A stretch of DNA of 64,000 bases from Flavobacterium sp. (lineage in GTDB: Bacteria > Bacteroidota > Bacteroidia > Flavobacteriales > Flavobacteriaceae): contig JAIXSK010000026.1 in assembly GCA_027484725.1 (NCBI GenBank), forward strand, positions 18,533 to 82,532, given 5' to 3'. Shown here piece after piece: positions 8,540 to 17,086 of this stretch. The notes beneath the pieces are model-generated. The model was given only the letters and a program-made list of their open reading frames with translations, was not told the origin of the DNA and did not search any database. Made by a program: the position numbers and the translations under genes. The first letter of the stretch is position 1. Every line of letters starts with the position of its first letter.

Positions 8540-9592
8540 TTAGTCAATTGATTTCACGACCGCTTTTTCGGCTTCTTTTCGGCTGCCGTCAAAACCGTCC
8601 ACGCCCGATACGGTGGTATATTTGAGCACATATTTCTTGCCCGGGTTCAAACGCTGATACACGCTCTGACACATCAAAGTTGCCTCGTGAAATCCGCACA
8701 AAATCAGCTTGAGTTTGCCCGGATAGGTATTTACATCGCCAATGGCATAAATTCCCGGAATATTAGTTTGATAATCCAGCGCATTGTTGACTTTGATGGC
8801 GTTTTTTTCAATCTCTAAACCCCAGTGGGCAATGGCGCCGAGTTTGGGCGTTAATCCAAACAACGGAATAAAGAAATCGGTATCAATTGTTTGTATTGCA
8901 CCATTAATATCTAAAGTCAATTGTTCTACATGACCGTTTCCGGCAATACCTACCACCTCAGCCGGTGTGATCAAATTGATTTTGCCGAGTTTTTTGAGTT
9001 CTTGCACTTTCTCAACCGAGTCTAAAGCCCCGCGAAACTCATTGCGTCGGTGTACCAAAGTAACTTCAGCAGCTACATTTGACAGAAAGATGCTCCAATC
9101 AAGCGCCGAGTCACCGCCTCCGGCAATCACGATGCGCTTATCGCGAAACAATTCCGGATCTTTGACAAAATATTCTACGCCTTTTTCTTCGTACCCAGCA
9201 ATGTTTTCAATGAGTGGTTTGCGCGGCTCAAAAGTGCCCAAACCGCCCGCAATGGCAATGGCTTTGGCTTGGTGTTTTGTGCCTTTATTGGTGGTGACTA
9301 CAAAACTGTCGTCTTCTAATTTTTCAATGGTTTCGGCCGTTTCTCCTAAAGTAAATCCGGGCTGAAATTGCTTGATTTGTTCCATCAGATTGTTGACCAA
9401 ATCGCCCGCCAAAACTTCGGGATAACCCGGAATATCAAAGATGGGTTTTTTGGGGTACAATTCTGCCAATTGGCCTCCGGGTTGCGGCAAAGCATCAATC
9501 AAATGACATTTGAGTTGGAGCAAACCTGCTTCAAAAACAGCAAACAATCCGGTTGGGCCGGCGCCTATGATGAGAATATCGGTTTTGATCAT
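8540..9592 (-). CDS. Ferredoxin/flavodoxin-NADP+ reductase, thioredoxin-reductase-like type
   Basis: About 350 residues from the ATG at 9592; an in-frame ATG 69 bp upstream would put 23 unconserved residues before the FAD motif. FAD-binding IIGAGPTGLFAVFEAGL at 8-24, LPQPGGQLAELYP, a second Rossmann motif VIAGGGDSALDW for NAD(P)H, and GIYAIGDVNTYPGK near the C-terminus. No CxxC redox pair is present, so it is the TrxR-like ferredoxin-NADP reductase rather than thioredoxin reductase. It should pass electrons between NADPH and the ferredoxin encoded next. REP-like repeats lie on both sides of the gene. Confidence 0.88.
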   Translation of the reverse strand: MIKTDILIIGAGPTGLFAVFEAGLLQLKCHLIDALPQPGGQLAELYPKKPIFDIPGYPEVLAGDLVNNLMEQIKQFQPGFTLGETAETIEKLEDDSFVVTTNKGTKHQAKAIAIAGGLGTFEPRKPLIENIAGYEEKGVEYFVKDPELFRDKRIVIAGGGDSALDWSIFLSNVAAEVTLVHRRNEFRGALDSVEKVQELKKLGKINLITPAEVVGIAGNGHVEQLTLDINGAIQTIDTDFFIPLFGLTPKLGAIAHWGLEIEKNAIKVNNALDYQTNIPGIYAIGDVNTYPGKLKLILCGFHEATLMCQSVYQRLNPGKKYVLKYTTVSGVDGFDGSRKEAEKAVVKSID

Positions 9593-9705
9593 GTTCTTGG
9601 GTTTCAGATAAACGTTGTACCGCGCAAAATTCTGCAAGTACAACCGAATGAAAAATGACAAATGTCACACTTGTAACACTTTTTTGCGTGAGGGATTGCA
9701 ACGGT

Positions 9706-9750
9706 ATCCTTTTGTTCTGGGGTTCAGAACAAAAGATAAAGTGAAAAGCC
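9706..9750 (+). repeat. REP-like palindromic element, copy 2
   Basis: Core at 9709-9735 is a perfect 11-bp inverted repeat (CTTTTGTTCTG/CAGAACAAAAG) around GGGTT. It is the inverted partner of the copy at 8463-8507. GGATTGCAACGG just to its left echoes GGATGGCAGCAG beside copy 1, so the repeat is somewhat longer than the 45 bp counted. Confidence 0.8.
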
Positions 9751-9775
9751 CGACCCTTGTTGGCACGCCATACTT

Positions 9776-10015
9776 TTAAGCCACATTGACAACTGACTCA
9801 ATCTGCGGCGCAAACTTTTTGATGGTCGTTTCAACACCGGCTTTGAGCGTCATTTGGTTGACACTGCAACTGGTGCAAGCGCCTTCGAGTCTGACCTTGA
9901 CGTGTTTGCCTTCTTCTATAGATACCAAGGTGATATCGCCGCCGTCAGAATTCAAAAACGGACGAATTTCTTCGAGCGCTTTTTCAACATTGTGGGTTAA
10001 TTCTTCTGTAGTCAT
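9776..10015 (-). CDS. NifU C-terminal-domain Fe-S scaffold protein
   Basis: 79 residues, matching a free-standing NifU C-terminal (Nfu-type) domain: FLNSDGGDITLVSIEEG, then LEGACTSCSVNQMTLKAGVE, where the CxxC pair bridges a transferable [4Fe-4S] cluster. It is a cytoplasmic carrier delivering clusters to apo-proteins. It follows mrp on the minus strand (84-bp gap); the pairing of Nfu-type scaffold and Mrp is common and supports a joint role in Fe-S trafficking. Confidence 0.93.
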   Translation of the reverse strand: MTTEELTHNVEKALEEIRPFLNSDGGDITLVSIEEGKHVKVRLEGACTSCSVNQMTLKAGVETTIKKFAPQIESVVNVA

Positions 10016-10018
10016 ATT

Positions 10019-10099
10019 TTTAATTTGGAAATTTGGAAATTTGAAAATTCAGGTAACAGCTATCGATTGCATTTCCAAATTTTCAAATTATCTCATTGT
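10019..10099. repeat. AT-rich intergenic repeat between mrp and the NifU-like gene
   Basis: The segment holds near-tandem units of AATTTGGAAATTTG/AATTTGAAAATT type, and an inverted match to them (ATTTCCAAATTTTCAAATT at about 10072-10090), so the RNA could fold as an imperfect hairpin. It may be a degenerate dispersed repeat; no function is evident. Confidence 0.5.
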
Positions 10100-11236
10100 C
10101 TAATTTTTTTTTACAGCCGAGCAACCTGCCATCGTGGTGATTTTGATGGCCTCGGTAGGCGGCAAATTTTCGTTTCGGCTCACCACTTCTTGTACGACGT
10201 TGCGTGTGATGTCTTCAAATACTTTTTCAATAACCGAAGCGGTTTGCAGCGCCGCAGGTCGGCCGTAATCACCGGCTTCGCGAATGCTTTGTACAATGGG
10301 CACTTCACCCAAAAACGGCACTTGTAAATCTTCGGCGAGGTTGCGCGCGCCTTCTTTTCCGAAGATGTAATATTTGTTTTCCGGAAGTTCTTCAGGGGTA
10401 AAATAAGCCATGTTTTCAATGATGCCCAACACCGGAACTTTGATGCTGTCTGACAAAAACATCGAAACACCTTTTTTGGCATCGGCAAGTGCCACAGCTT
10501 GCGGCGTACTCACCACTACTGCACCGGTAATCGGCAATGATTGCATGATGGATAAATGAATATCGCCGGTGCCCGGTGGCAAATCAATCAATAAGAAATC
10601 AAGTGGGCCCCAATCGGCATCAAAAATCATTTGGTTGAGCGCTTTGGCCGCCATGGGTCCGCGCCAAATAACGGCTTGCCCCGGAGCTGTAAAAAAACCT
10701 ATTGAAAGCATTTTGACTTCATAGCTTTCTATCGGTTTCATTTTTGAACGACCCTCTACAGTAACTGAAAGTGGTTTTTCGTTTTCAACATCAAACATAA
10801 TCGGCATCGACGGACCATAAATATCGGCATCGAGTACACCAACTGAAAAGCCCATTTTGGCCAGGGTAACAGCCAAATTGGCGGTCACAGTTGATTTACC
10901 TACGCCGCCTTTGCCTGAAGCTACCGCAATAATATTGCTGATGCCCGGAATGGCTTTGCCTTTGATGGCGTCATCTGCTTTTTCAGGCGTTTCTACTTTG
11001 ATGTTGACTTTGACCTGTGCCTCGGCCGAGACCAGGTTGTGAATGGTTTTGCGAATATCGTCTTCAGCGCGCTTTTTAATGTGCATGGCCGGGCTATGCA
11101 AGACCAATTCAACCACTACTTCATTGCCAAAAGTAAGCACGTTGGTGACGGCTCCGCTTTCGACCATATTTTTCCCCTCTCCGGCCACCGTGATGGTTTC
11201 AAGGGCGGCCATGATGGATTTTCTGTCTATTTTCAT
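10100..11236 (-). CDS. mrp: Mrp/ApbC-type Fe-S cluster carrier ATPase
   Basis: 378 residues. N-terminal MIP18/DUF59-type domain (about 1-90) fused to a P-loop NTPase of the ParA/MinD/Mrp class: GKGGVGKSTVTANLA Walker A about residue 110, DADIYGPSMP, and DLPPGTGDIHLS. ATP-dependent holder and carrier of [4Fe-4S] clusters in the cytosol. The CxxC pair of many Mrp/NBP35 proteins is not clearly visible; the only late Cys is in TTMAGCSAVK. It leads the minus-strand block with the NifU-type scaffold, ferredoxin reductase and ferredoxin. Confidence 0.92.
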   Translation of the reverse strand: MKIDRKSIMAALETITVAGEGKNMVESGAVTNVLTFGNEVVVELVLHSPAMHIKKRAEDDIRKTIHNLVSAEAQVKVNIKVETPEKADDAIKGKAIPGISNIIAVASGKGGVGKSTVTANLAVTLAKMGFSVGVLDADIYGPSMPIMFDVENEKPLSVTVEGRSKMKPIESYEVKMLSIGFFTAPGQAVIWRGPMAAKALNQMIFDADWGPLDFLLIDLPPGTGDIHLSIMQSLPITGAVVVSTPQAVALADAKKGVSMFLSDSIKVPVLGIIENMAYFTPEELPENKYYIFGKEGARNLAEDLQVPFLGEVPIVQSIREAGDYGRPAALQTASVIEKVFEDITRNVVQEVVSRNENLPPTEAIKITTMAGCSAVKKN

Positions 11237-11292
11237 TTTGCTGCGTTAAAATGTATTTCAGCTTAATTTTTATTTAAACTGATTTTAGACGG

Positions 11293-11300
11293 CAAAGATA
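11293..11300 (-). promoter_or_regulatory. -7 box of mrp promoter
   Basis: Minus strand TATCTTTG, a perfect TAnnTTTG element, placing transcription start about 50 nt before the mrp ATG. Confidence 0.6.
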
Positions 11301-11365
11301 ATATGAAATGTTGTGAAACAAGGGTTAATGAATTGAAAATCTTTATAGCACTTTTGCGAAAAACT

Positions 11366-12664
11366 TTAAAGCGTTTGCCCTTGCATGAGCTTGATTTTAA
11401 AATCAGTAAACTGAATCATGAGCTGGTTTTTAAGCTGATCAAATTGTGCATTGAGCCACTGGTTTTTGACCGAAGCAAACACGAGAGCATCCATTTTTCC
11501 GGAATTGAATTTAGCTTGAGAAGTTTTGAATGAAGCCTCAGCCCACTGAGTGACTTGATCAAATTGCGGCCGAAGTTGTTCAAAATTGGTCTTTTTTTGC
11601 GCTTCGGTATCGAGCTGATTTTTGAGTTGTTGCTTGGCTTGTTCAAGCGCACATTTGCTTTTTTGTTCTTCAATGCGCGCTGCTGAAACCGACCGATTGT
11701 TTTTAAAACCATTGAACACCGGCACATATAATTGTAAGCCTACTTGTTGATTTTTGTTGTTCTTGAACTGCGTATGAAAATCATCGACCACCACACTGGA
11801 CTGATTGAGCGGTTTGTAGTAAAAAGTTGAAGCGCTGTAATAGGTAGACAAAGTTGGTAAATTGCGCGCTCGAATGCGTCGCCGATCGGCCATACTCGCC
11901 TGTAAATTTAGTTCCGCCGATTTGATTTTCGGGCTTGAAAAATCTGTTCTGTTCCTTGCAGATGGTTCTATACTTTCTGGTTTTTCGAGTAAAATCTGTT
12001 CGGGCAAAACTGCATCAACGCTGATGAGTTGCATCAATTCACGTTTGCGCAAAGCAGCGAGTTGTTGGGTTTCTGACAGCCTGAGTTGCTCTTGGGCATG
12101 ACCAAGTTGCATATCGTACAAATCACTTTGGGGTTTGCTGCCCAGGGCAACCTCTTTGCTGATGCGATCTAAATTAAATTGAGCGTTTTTGAATTGTTCT
12201 TCTTGAATGTGCTGCAATTCTTGGAAAAACAAAGCCTGTAAATAACTCTCCAGAATTTGCAACTTGTATTCGCTTTCAAAAACGGCCAGATCAGCTTGGG
12301 CTATTTTTTGGTCGATACCGCTGCGCACTCGGCTGGCCAGCAATTCAAAATTGAGTAAATTCATTTGCGCATTCAAGAAAAAACTATCGTTCTGAATATT
12401 TGAACTTACCCTGCCATTGGTGGCCGGATCAATTGTAGAACCAAAATTATAACTCTGAATACCGCTGAACGAAACTTCGGGCATCCAGAGTAAAGCCAAA
12501 GGCTGATGTAATTTTTGTGCTTTTTTGACCTGAAGGTTTTTGATTTGGGCCTCAAGACTGTTTTTCATTCCTTGGTCAAAGCATCGCTGCAAAGTCCAAA
12601 GATCCGTTTGGGCAAAGCTCAAAACGGTATACAAAAAACACAAAAGCATTAATTTCTTATTCAT
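11366..12664 (-). CDS. TolC-family outer-membrane export channel
   Basis: About 432 residues from the ATG at 12664. Signal peptide MNKKLMLLCFLYTVLSFAQ, then the helical, Gln/Asn/Ala-rich coiled-coil repeats of the outer membrane efflux protein (OEP) fold, with the duplicated half structure. Forms the trimeric outer-membrane tunnel of a tripartite exporter. The ATG overlaps the stop of the permease gene by 8 bp, so it is coupled to it and is the last gene of the six-gene export operon. An upstream ATG at 12721 would lie deep in the permease gene and add residues ahead of the signal peptide. Confidence 0.9.
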   Translation of the reverse strand: MNKKLMLLCFLYTVLSFAQTDLWTLQRCFDQGMKNSLEAQIKNLQVKKAQKLHQPLALLWMPEVSFSGIQSYNFGSTIDPATNGRVSSNIQNDSFFLNAQMNLLNFELLASRVRSGIDQKIAQADLAVFESEYKLQILESYLQALFFQELQHIQEEQFKNAQFNLDRISKEVALGSKPQSDLYDMQLGHAQEQLRLSETQQLAALRKRELMQLISVDAVLPEQILLEKPESIEPSARNRTDFSSPKIKSAELNLQASMADRRRIRARNLPTLSTYYSASTFYYKPLNQSSVVVDDFHTQFKNNKNQQVGLQLYVPVFNGFKNNRSVSAARIEEQKSKCALEQAKQQLKNQLDTEAQKKTNFEQLRPQFDQVTQWAEASFKTSQAKFNSGKMDALVFASVKNQWLNAQFDQLKNQLMIQFTDFKIKLMQGQTL

Positions 12665-15089
12665 ATTTGAGATATTTAAGCACGTCAACTCTGGTAGCTT
12701 GATAGGCTCTGGAAAGCACAACGAGCAAAGTCAAAATGAGCAAAACCACAAAACCCACCACAAACGGAACCAGCGAAATTTCAATGCGAAAAGCAAAATT
12801 ATCAAGCCATCTGTTGAGCAAATAATACACCGGGAAAAGCGCCAATGCAAAGCCCGTCAAACAAAAAACAACATATTGTTTTGAAAGTGTTTTGAGCAAA
12901 ACTGATGTGTCGGCGCCCAAGGTTTTACGGATGGCGATTTCTTTCATGCGGCGCTCAATAGAGAATGTCGCCAAAGCAAACAATCCGAACAAGGCAATTA
13001 AAATAACAATGATGTTGAGCAACGAAAACAAATTGCGCTGTTTGACGTAATTTTCATAAGTGCGCGCATACGATTTATTGACAAAATCATAGGTGAACGG
13101 ATATTCGGAATCAATGTTTTTGACCCAAAATTTACGCAGCTCCTCAATGGTTTGCTCCGGATTTTCTGCGCTTATTTTTACATGCATTTTGTTGACGTTG
13201 TTGATCATCCAATCAATGGTTTTGAAGTGAAAAAACACCATCGGCGGAATTTCTTCTTGCGGACTGAACAGATTGAAATCTTTGACCACGCCTATAATTT
13301 TAAGCTTACGACCATTCCAATCGACGGTTTTACCGATGGGGTTGGGCTCGTGCATCATTTTGAGTGCGGTTTCGTTGATGAGCATCGAACTAATCGTATC
13401 TGAAGCAATTTTTTCAGACAAAAAACGACCTTGTTTGAGTTGAATTTGCATCATTTCAAGCATGCCAAAATCAACCGCCATATTGCGCCCTTGAATGTTG
13501 TTGTTGTGGTAGGCAAAACTTGAGGTTGAACCGTTGGCTGTTCCAAAAGTAAAAGCCCCTGAAGCCACCTGTTTGACACCCTTGATTTTACTAAGTTCTG
13601 CTTTGACCAAGTGATAGCGATGGAGCAATTTTACTTGATAATTAGGCTCATGCCAATCATACTTGTTTCGGTAGTCAATGGCCAAGACTTGATTGCCTTT
13701 AAAGCCTAAATCACGTGAGCTGATGTATTGTACTTGCTGATAAACAATGTAGGATCCGATGATAAAAAAAGCAGCAATGGCAAACTGAAGTACCAGCATG
13801 CTGTTGCGCAACCAAACCCCGCTTTTGCTTCGACCAAAATTGCCTTTGAGCACTTTGAGCGCTTCAAAATTTGACACATAAACTGCCGGGAAAACACCCG
13901 CAACGGCTATGGTAAACAAGAAGACAATGATGAGTTGGGTATAAAATTGACTGCCGTGAATGAGGAGTTCTTTGCCTAAAAATTCGTTGTAATACGGTAG
14001 CGATAACTCAACCAAAACCAAGGAAAGCAATAATGAAAATGCGGTGATGAGCGAGGTTTCAAAAATAAATTGCGCGATGATGTTGCCTTTACTGGCTCCG
14101 ATTATTTTGCGCACACCAACTTCTTTAGCTCGTTTGATGGCGCTGGCGGTTGCCATATTTACGTAATTGACAATTGACAAAATCAAAATCAACACGGACA
14201 AACCAACCATAATGAGCAAAAACTGATAGTTGCCTTTGCCTTCAGCCATACATTCAGCTACGGCATGCAATCTGACTTGTGATAAAGGTTGCAAAACATT
14301 TTTAAATGCATCTCCGCCGTTTTTTTTGAGCCATTCTTGCGGCGTTATGCCTTCTTCTTTGGCCCATTTGAGGACACGGTTCTGATACATGAGTTGACCA
14401 ATGTGCGCAATGACTTTGTCTTTGTCCTGAGGGTTTTTGAGTTTAATCATCAAACCGTAGCTAAAATTGCCCCAACTGTCTTGATCGCTTTCCATGCGGT
14501 TTTCAATGAGGTGCGTAACTACATCTGGTGCCATAGAGGATTTGCCGGGAATGGTATATACCCCGTTCACCGTGAGCTGTTTTGTGCCGTATATAACTTG
14601 TTTGCCCATAGGATTTTCTGAACCAAAAAGCTTTTGAGCCGCTTTGTCAGACAGCGCAATACACGAGTCATCTTTAATGGCAGACTGCGGGGTTCCGTGT
14701 ATGAAATGAAACGGAAAACAAGCAAAGAAAGGCTGCTGTGCATCAACAACTTTAAAAAGTTCTTTGCGGTTACCATAACGCAGAATTTCATTGTTGTACC
14801 AATTGTCAAAATAGCAATAGGCCGCAACTTCCGGAAAATCTTTTTTTAAGTAAGTGCCCAGCGGAGCCACATTGGTCGCCCAATATTCGCCATGCGCTAC
14901 TTGGTTGATTGAGACAAAAACCTTGTCTTTCTCTGAGTTCCATTGGTCATAACTCTGTTCGTCGTTCCAGTAGAGAATAGCAAAAATCAGCCCGGCCATA
15001 CCCATGCTCAGACCCAGCACATTGAGCGCGGTAAAAAGTTTGTTTTGTTTGAGATTGTAAACAAAAAGGTGAAACCAGTTTTTGATCAT
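12657..15089 (-). CDS. MacB/FtsX-type ABC transporter permease
   Basis: 810 residues. N-terminal membrane helix (about 18-40: FTALNVLGLSMGMAGLIFAIL), a large periplasmic MacB_PCD domain, a three-helix FtsX block at about 285-410 containing the signature SAIKRAKEVGVRKIIGASKGNI, a further helix at about 430, a second periplasmic domain, and a C-terminal FtsX block (about 690-800) with the parallel RRMKEIAIRKTLGA signature. The doubled layout is the usual Bacteroidota MacB relative with a separate ATPase. It should transmit ATP-driven motion to move a substrate from the periplasm through the TolC channel. The ATPase and adaptor are encoded upstream in the operon. Confidence 0.92.
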   Translation of the reverse strand: MIKNWFHLFVYNLKQNKLFTALNVLGLSMGMAGLIFAILYWNDEQSYDQWNSEKDKVFVSINQVAHGEYWATNVAPLGTYLKKDFPEVAAYCYFDNWYNNEILRYGNRKELFKVVDAQQPFFACFPFHFIHGTPQSAIKDDSCIALSDKAAQKLFGSENPMGKQVIYGTKQLTVNGVYTIPGKSSMAPDVVTHLIENRMESDQDSWGNFSYGLMIKLKNPQDKDKVIAHIGQLMYQNRVLKWAKEEGITPQEWLKKNGGDAFKNVLQPLSQVRLHAVAECMAEGKGNYQFLLIMVGLSVLILILSIVNYVNMATASAIKRAKEVGVRKIIGASKGNIIAQFIFETSLITAFSLLLSLVLVELSLPYYNEFLGKELLIHGSQFYTQLIIVFLFTIAVAGVFPAVYVSNFEALKVLKGNFGRSKSGVWLRNSMLVLQFAIAAFFIIGSYIVYQQVQYISSRDLGFKGNQVLAIDYRNKYDWHEPNYQVKLLHRYHLVKAELSKIKGVKQVASGAFTFGTANGSTSSFAYHNNNIQGRNMAVDFGMLEMMQIQLKQGRFLSEKIASDTISSMLINETALKMMHEPNPIGKTVDWNGRKLKIIGVVKDFNLFSPQEEIPPMVFFHFKTIDWMINNVNKMHVKISAENPEQTIEELRKFWVKNIDSEYPFTYDFVNKSYARTYENYVKQRNLFSLLNIIVILIALFGLFALATFSIERRMKEIAIRKTLGADTSVLLKTLSKQYVVFCLTGFALALFPVYYLLNRWLDNFAFRIEISLVPFVVGFVVLLILTLLVVLSRAYQATRVDVLKYLKYE

Positions 15090-15121
15090 GACTGTTCGTT
15101 TTTTGATGATGTTGATGATGA

Positions 15122-15889
15122 TTATTTATGAGTGATGCTGCCCGATGAGCTTTTATCAAAGTTTGTTCTGGCCGGCGTTCCGTAATAGACAACATCGGCA
15201 CTTGAACTGGCACTGATGCTCAGCGATTCTGAGGCCTGTACAGTTACATTGGCCGAACTACTGGCTAAAACTTCGGCGTTTTTTGCTTTGATCTGGCGCA
15301 ACAAACAGTCGGCAGAACTGCTGGCTTCTACATGCAGCGTTTGCGCCTCACCTTCTATTTGCACGTCGGCCGAACTGCTCGCATCCACCGATAGATTTTG
15401 AAAATCAACTTTTGCTTTAACATCACCGCTTGACGAAGCTTTGATGGTGAGCGAATCGCCTTGGAAGTTTCCGGAAATACTGCCTGACGAGCCCACATCT
15501 AAAGTAAGTTGCTGGGCTTTCATTTCATTTTTTACAGTTACATCAGCCGATGCGCTGGTTTTGATGGATTGTAAATTTGGCCCGCTGACCTGCACTTGAA
15601 CATCTTTAAAATGCAAGTGATTGCCATGTCTTTTTTTGTTTTTGCCAATGAAAGAATCAATATAGATTTCTAATGTTCCGCCTTTGACATCGGTTTTAAC
15701 ATAGGCCAGTTTTTCTTGGTCTTCACAAAAAACCTGCACTTTGATTTCATCTGAAACCGTGTAAAAAACGTGCACCTGAGTCGATGCTTTTAGTTTGTTG
15801 AACGAGCCAACCGTTCTATTTTCAGTAGCTTGCGCAAATACCGCCCAACTAACCAGTGCAGCGGTAAGGGTCATTATCAATTTAATCAT
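15122..15889 (-). CDS. DUF2807 (head GIN domain) secreted protein
   Basis: 255 residues with a signal peptide ending near ALVSWAVFAQ. The body is a DUF2807 beta-helix-like domain with repeating strands in which the motif ASSSADV/ASSSGDV recurs about six times (KASSSGDV, DASSSADV, EASSSADC, ASSSANV, SASSSADV), producing a ladder of Ser/Asp turns. Such proteins are exported and surface- or envelope-associated; their role is unknown. It sits between the ABC ATPase and permease genes of an export operon, 32 bp before the permease, so it may be cargo or an accessory (inference). Confidence 0.85.
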   Translation of the reverse strand: MIKLIMTLTAALVSWAVFAQATENRTVGSFNKLKASTQVHVFYTVSDEIKVQVFCEDQEKLAYVKTDVKGGTLEIYIDSFIGKNKKRHGNHLHFKDVQVQVSGPNLQSIKTSASADVTVKNEMKAQQLTLDVGSSGSISGNFQGDSLTIKASSSGDVKAKVDFQNLSVDASSSADVQIEGEAQTLHVEASSSADCLLRQIKAKNAEVLASSSANVTVQASESLSISASSSADVVYYGTPARTNFDKSSSGSITHK

Positions 15890-15905
15890 GTTCTTTTATT
15901 TTAAA

Positions 15906-16607
15906 TTAGGAAACAAATACATCTACATTTTTGGTGTTGTTCTTTTCAGAAAGAATCATTCCGTCTTTCATCTGAATGGTTTTTTGCGAAAAAGACGCGT
16001 CGTAATTGGAGTGCGTTACCATGAGAATCGTGGCTCCTTGGGCGTGTAAATCGGTGAGTAATTCCATGACTTCGTTGCCGTTTTTACTGTCGAGGTTTCC
16101 GGTGGGTTCATCGGCCAAAATCAGCTTCGGATCGTTCACCAATGCGCGCGCCACTGCTACTCTTTGCTGCTGCCCGCCCGATAGTTGTTGCGGATAGTGT
16201 TTGAGTCGGTGTGCTATGCCCAAACGCTCGGCAATTTGGGTTACTTTCTGTTTGCGCTCGGCCGACGGAGAGTTGTTGTAAATCAGCGGAAGTTCAATGT
16301 TGTCATAGACCGAAAGCTCGTCAATAAGGTTGAAATTTTGAAAAACAAACCCAATGTTTTGCTTGCGAAATTTTGATTTATCGCTTTCAGTTAGGGTAGT
16401 CATTTCATGACCGAGCAATTGATAACTTCCGTCTGTAGCGCTGTCCAGCAAACCCACTATATTGAGCAAGGTTGATTTTCCGCTGCCCGATGCGCCCATG
16501 ACCGAAATAAATTCTCCTGCATTGATGGTGAGCGAAACATTACTGAGTGCGCGGGTTTCAACTTCTTCGGTTCTGAAAATTTTTGAAAGATTTGAAATGT
16601 GTATCAT
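15906..16607 (-). CDS. ABC transporter ATPase of MacB/LolD type
   Basis: About 233 residues from the ATG at 16607 (MIHISNLSKIFRTEEVETRAL). Walker A GASGSGKSTLLN, Q-loop QNFNLIDELSVYDNI, signature LSGGQQQRVAVARAL, Walker B LILADEPTGNLD and the H-loop VTHSNYD are all intact. The sequence is of the LolD/MacB/FtsE class, which powers mechanotransmission rather than solute passage. It drives the FtsX-type permease encoded two genes downstream. A longer frame back to 16751 overlaps the upstream gene and lacks conserved residues. Confidence 0.95.
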   Translation of the reverse strand: MIHISNLSKIFRTEEVETRALSNVSLTINAGEFISVMGASGSGKSTLLNIVGLLDSATDGSYQLLGHEMTTLTESDKSKFRKQNIGFVFQNFNLIDELSVYDNIELPLIYNNSPSAERKQKVTQIAERLGIAHRLKHYPQQLSGGQQQRVAVARALVNDPKLILADEPTGNLDSKNGNEVMELLTDLHAQGATILMVTHSNYDASFSQKTIQMKDGMILSEKNNTKNVDVFVS

Positions 16608-16630
16608 AAATTCGTTTTTTGATGATTGAT

Positions 16631-17083
16631 TTATAATTCTTTCCATTGACTGGTATAATTTCCGGCGGCGTGTTTTCCGGTGAAGACCAATTGATATACT
16701 CCGGCAACAGGCAATGAGATTTGGGTTTTGTCTTCTTGAGATTGGGTGCACTTTTGTGCGTAAATTGGTTTGGCCGATGCATCTAAAAGTACAAAATCAA
16801 GTGTTCCGGATTTGAGTTCAACCCAAGTTTCTAATTCAATTTTTACCGGAGCAGAAACTGTGAGCAGCACATAACTATCACCGCTGTAGTCTGAAAATTT
16901 TGCCGCCGTAAATGATTTTCCGTTGGTGTTGCTCCATTTTTTATCGGTCACCGGATTCCCGAAATGCGTGCCCGAAGCTTGAATGTGCAAATTTGAAAAA
17001 TCTGTTGGCGGTTTTTTCTGCGCGTTGGCTGATGAAATACTCATAAAACAGCTCAGCAAAATCAAGCATAGATACTTTTTCAT
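16631..17083 (-). CDS. Secreted small protein of an export operon, unknown function
   Basis: 150 residues with a signal peptide ending about SSANAQ. The mature part is beta-rich (SDYSGDSYVLLTVSAPVKIELETWVELKSG and LPVAGVYQLVFTGKHAAGN), resembling a small jelly-roll or pre-peptidase C-terminal-type sandwich, with a single Cys. No family was recognised. It lies between the adaptor gene (3-bp gap) and the ABC ATPase gene (23-bp gap), so it is probably a periplasmic accessory or substrate of the exporter. Confidence 0.7.
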   Translation of the reverse strand: MKKYLCLILLSCFMSISSANAQKKPPTDFSNLHIQASGTHFGNPVTDKKWSNTNGKSFTAAKFSDYSGDSYVLLTVSAPVKIELETWVELKSGTLDFVLLDASAKPIYAQKCTQSQEDKTQISLPVAGVYQLVFTGKHAAGNYTSQWKEL

Positions 17084-17086
17084 ATT

